Source: Achromobacter sp. Marseille-Q4962
GTDB lineage: Bacteria; Pseudomonadota; Gammaproteobacteria; Burkholderiales; Burkholderiaceae_B
Direction: 5' to 3'
Length of the DNA stretch: 64,000 nt
Assembly (NCBI RefSeq): GCF_943737005.1
Contig: NZ_CALSFU010000005.1
Span: 124,001 to 188,000, forward strand
Positions 61,947-64,000 of the stretch are shown here, in pieces; positions within the stretch are counted from its first letter, which is position 1; each line of letters starts with the position of its first letter. The translations under genes and the position numbers were made by a program. The notes under the pieces were generated by a model. The model made no database searches. It was not told the DNA's origin and saw only the letters and a list, made by a program, of their open reading frames with translations.

Positions 61947-62255
61947 TCAGTACAGGCAGTGCCTCAGGGCGAACTTGCGGCCGAAGGCCCGCACCACGTC
62001 GCCGTCCACCGATCCCGCCACGTCCCAGCGGCCGCGGCGGGTGATGAGCAGGGATTCGCCCATGACGGCGTGGCGCAGCGCGAAGCGCCAGAACGCCGAT
62101 TCCGACCCTACCAGTTCCAGTTCGTGCGGGCCGATGACCAGGGTTTGCGGGCGCGGCGACAGGCCGATAGACCAGCGCAGCGCCACGCCCAGGAAGGCGA
62201 AGCGCGCCCCGAAGGAGTCGGGTTGGATGCAAAGCATGCGGATCTGTTCGTTCAT
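61947..62255 (-). CDS. Small protein of unknown function
   Basis: The 102-aa protein begins MNEQIRMLCIQPDSFGARFA after GGGAGG. It has a beta-rich middle (LVIGPHELELVGSESAFWRF) and the end RKFALRHCLY. It is soluble with two cysteines, one near the C-terminus. The frame is open to 62291 without better signals. Neighbours: a convergent 85-aa gene and an upstream LysR gene in the same direction 97 nt away. No family recognised. Confidence 0.5.
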   Translation of the reverse strand: MNEQIRMLCIQPDSFGARFAFLGVALRWSIGLSPRPQTLVIGPHELELVGSESAFWRFALRHAVMGESLLITRRGRWDVAGSVDGDVVRAFGRKFALRHCLY

Positions 62256-62351
62256 GATGGCCTGCCTCCCGCGATGTGACCAGCGTAGCAAGGCTTGGGC
62301 ATGATCTCCATACTGCTTTAGGCGGGGGCGCGCGCGGGCCGGCCAACCGCC

Positions 62352-63281
62352 TCATGCGTCCGGCGCAGCCGGCCGCCGGGGCCGCCACGGCGGCTCGGCG
62401 AAATGCTCACGCAGCACGGCCAGGAAGCCGGCGGTCCGGGCCGGGAGTTCGTGCCTCGATTTCACCAGGGCCACGATATTGGCGTCGGGCAGCGACCATC
62501 CCTGCAGCAGCGGCACGAGCTGCCGGGACTGTAGGTATTGCGCCACGTCCCATTCGGAGCGGATCACGATGCCATGCCCGTCGAGCGCCCACTGCACGGC
62601 GGCGGCTCCGGCGTTGGAAGACAGCACCGGCGCGATGCGCACGCCCACGGCGGGCCCGCGTCCGCGCCGCAGGCGCCATAGCGTGGCGTCTTCGTCGTTC
62701 TCGCGCAGCGCGATGCAGTCGTGGTCGCGCAGGTCTTCGGGCTTGGCCGGGGCCCCGCGCCGCGCCAAGTAGGACGGGGCCGCGCACAGCAGGCGGCGGT
62801 TGGGCGCCAGCGGATACGCCACCAGCGTGGAATCGCGCAGTTCGCCGATGTGCACCATGACATCCCAGTCGTCGCTGGCTAGGCGCGGCGGGCCATCGGA
62901 GAGGGTGAGGCTGGCCGTCACGTTCTCGCTGCCGCCGCGGAACCCGGCCACCAGCCGGGCAATGTAGCGCTGTCCGAAACCCAGCGGCGCGACGACCCTC
63001 AGGTGCCCGGCCACCACTCCGCGCCGGCCGGTCAGCTCATCGGCCAGATGGTTCAGCTCGCCGCATATCTGGCCCGCGCGCAGCGCCAGCAGCCGGCCTT
63101 CGTCGGTCAGCGCGGTGCCCCGCCCGGAACGGTTGACCAGCCGCACGCCCAGCCGCTTTTCCAGCGCATGCAGGCGCTGCGTGACCGCGGGCGGCGTAAC
63201 GTCCAGCGCCCGGGCCGCCTCGGCCAGGGACGAGGTGGCCGAGAGCGTGAGGAAAAAGCGCAGGTCATCGGTGGTTATCAT
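62352..63281 (-). CDS. LysR family transcriptional regulator
   Basis: A 309-aa regulator with the DNA-binding front FFLTLSATSSLAEAARALDV and TPPAVTQRLHALEKRLGVRL, then an effector domain of the GcvA/DmlR-like group. It is divergent from a D-threonine-aldolase-like gene, and a TTAAT-N5-ATTAA box lies in the 99-nt gap. It therefore likely controls that gene and itself. Confidence 0.9.
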   Translation of the reverse strand: MITTDDLRFFLTLSATSSLAEAARALDVTPPAVTQRLHALEKRLGVRLVNRSGRGTALTDEGRLLALRAGQICGELNHLADELTGRRGVVAGHLRVVAPLGFGQRYIARLVAGFRGGSENVTASLTLSDGPPRLASDDWDVMVHIGELRDSTLVAYPLAPNRRLLCAAPSYLARRGAPAKPEDLRDHDCIALRENDEDATLWRLRRGRGPAVGVRIAPVLSSNAGAAAVQWALDGHGIVIRSEWDVAQYLQSRQLVPLLQGWSLPDANIVALVKSRHELPARTAGFLAVLREHFAEPPWRPRRPAAPDA

Positions 63282-63303
63282 TCATAAACGCCTTAATGCG
63301 AGG

Positions 63304-63318
63304 TTAATGGCATATTAA
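63304..63318. promoter_or_regulatory. LysR-type operator TTAAT-GGCAT-ATTAA
   Basis: A perfect dyad with 5-nt arms that contains the T-N11-A core typical of LysR regulators. It sits 23 nt upstream of the lysR start and 3 nt before an in-frame ATG of the divergent aldolase-like gene (63321). Confidence 0.6.
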
Positions 63319-63380
63319 ACATGCGGATCGCCGGACAGGCGATACTTGTGGCCAGTTTCCTTCTTTATTTCCCCATCGCC

Positions 63381-64000
63381 ATGTCTTCCTCGCCCGCCAC
63401 CTCCACGCTGGACCAGCTCGACACGCCCTGCCTGATCCTGGACGAAACCCGCATGACGCGCAATATCGAGCGTCTGGCGGCCATCATGCGCGCGCACGGC
63501 GTCGGCCTGCGCCCGCACCTGAAAACTCCCAAATCGATCGAAGTGGCGCATCGCGTCATGAGCGGGCCGCGGGGGCCCGCCGCGGTATCCACGCTGCAGG
63601 AAGCCGAACAGTTCGCAGCGGCCGGCATCACCGACCTGCTCTACGCCGTCGGCGTCACGCCGGCCAAACTCGACCGCGTGCTGGCGCTGCGCCGCGCCGG
63701 CGCCGATCTGACCGTCGTGGTGGACAACCCGGAAGCCGCGGGCGCCCTGGCGCGGCGCGCGGCGCAAGAGGGCGAGGCGATTCCCGCCCTGATCGAAATC
63801 GACTGCGACGGCCACCGCGCCGGCGTGCAGCCGCAGGACACGGCCGCGCTGCTGGAAATCGGGCGCATTCTGCACGGCGCCGGCTGCCTGCGCGGCGTCA
63901 TGACGCATGCGGGCGAATCCTACGGTTGCCGCAGCCTGGATGCCATCGCCGCCATGGCCGAGCAGGAGCGCCGCGCGGCGGTCGATTGCGCCCGGTCCTT
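63381..64000 (+). CDS. D-threonine aldolase/DSD1-like PLP protein, N-terminal part (runs off window)
   Basis: The first 206 codons of an alanine-racemase-fold PLP enzyme. It starts MSSSPATSTLDQLDTPCLIL. The PLP lysine is in GLRPHLKTPKSIEV, and the substrate side has LIEIDCDGHRAGVQPQD and GVMTHAGESYG. It would cleave D-threonine or 3-hydroxyaspartate or deaminate D-serine. An ATG at 63321 is in frame and adds a hydrophobic 20-residue front. The gene is divergent from a LysR regulator and continues beyond 64000. Confidence 0.85.
   Translation, partial: MSSSPATSTLDQLDTPCLILDETRMTRNIERLAAIMRAHGVGLRPHLKTPKSIEVAHRVMSGPRGPAAVSTLQEAEQFAAAGITDLLYAVGVTPAKLDRVLALRRAGADLTVVVDNPEAAGALARRAAQEGEAIPALIEIDCDGHRAGVQPQDTAALLEIGRILHGAGCLRGVMTHAGESYGCRSLDAIAAMAEQERRAAVDCARS

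Overview
The window is about 64 kb of high-GC DNA with tightly packed genes. It has many orphan Bug/TctC-type and LivJ-type periplasmic binding proteins, a dapC-dapD-dapE-prmB cluster and a ribF-ileS-lspA-coaBC operon. Together these point to a betaproteobacterium of the Alcaligenaceae (Bordetella/Achromobacter type). The genus is inferred from gene content and style; no rRNA gene is present to confirm it.

Layout. (1) 1-15.8 kb is catabolic and accessory. It holds the end of a LivGF branched-chain-type ABC transporter and a divergent MFS transporter/TetR pair with a twin inverted operator. An acyl-CoA dehydrogenase / ADP-forming acyl-CoA ligase / MmgE-PrpD operon lies on the minus strand. On the plus strand a seven-gene operon carries 3-hydroxyisobutyrate-type dehydrogenase, Bug protein, aldehyde dehydrogenase, LivJ-type binding protein, MBL lactonase-like enzyme, an unknown 129-aa protein and an alpha/beta hydrolase, followed by a convergent LysR regulator. 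(2) 15.8-20 kb has an Nramp (MntH-like) transporter with a Fur-like dyad, an OsmC protein, and an ornithine cyclodeaminase-family gene with its own binding protein. (3) 20-23.2 kb is a complete ectoine-type (EhuBCDA) ABC importer. (4) 23.3-27.5 kb has an old yellow enzyme homologue, dimeric-type dUTPase, a small membrane protein, DedA, and a YdjM-like membrane hydrolase whose reading frame is broken in a (GC)5 run. (5) 27.6-31.9 kb is an IclR-headed operon of S51 peptidase, DUF1177, AroM-family protein and Bug protein. (6) 32-45 kb is mainly housekeeping: coaBC, lspA, ileS, ribF, purN, rsmB, a fatty-acid desaturase overlapping a UvrD/Rep helicase, and chorismate mutase. (7) 45-50.5 kb is a FecI-FecR-TonB-receptor surface-signalling system whose receptor gene overlaps a di-haem cytochrome c peroxidase gene. 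(8) 50.5-56.6 kb is an ABC-F ATPase, prmB, dapE, dapD and dapC. (9) tRNA-Leu(UAG) is followed by a relic of an integrated element (integrase C-terminus, a small ORF, a lower-GC lipoprotein gene). (10) 58.3-64 kb has aqpZ, cytochrome b561, a kdsA gene, small unknown proteins, a GNAT, a LysR regulator and the start of a divergent D-threonine-aldolase-like gene running off the window.

Most noteworthy: the peptidase/DUF1177/AroM operon, the MBL/129-aa/hydrolase operon, the receptor-peroxidase iron-signalling locus, several 12-15-bp in-frame tandem repeats (in lspA and rsmB), an orphan terminator upstream of the desaturase, and the GC-run frameshift in the YdjM-like gene. No CRISPR array, complete prophage or insertion sequence was found.
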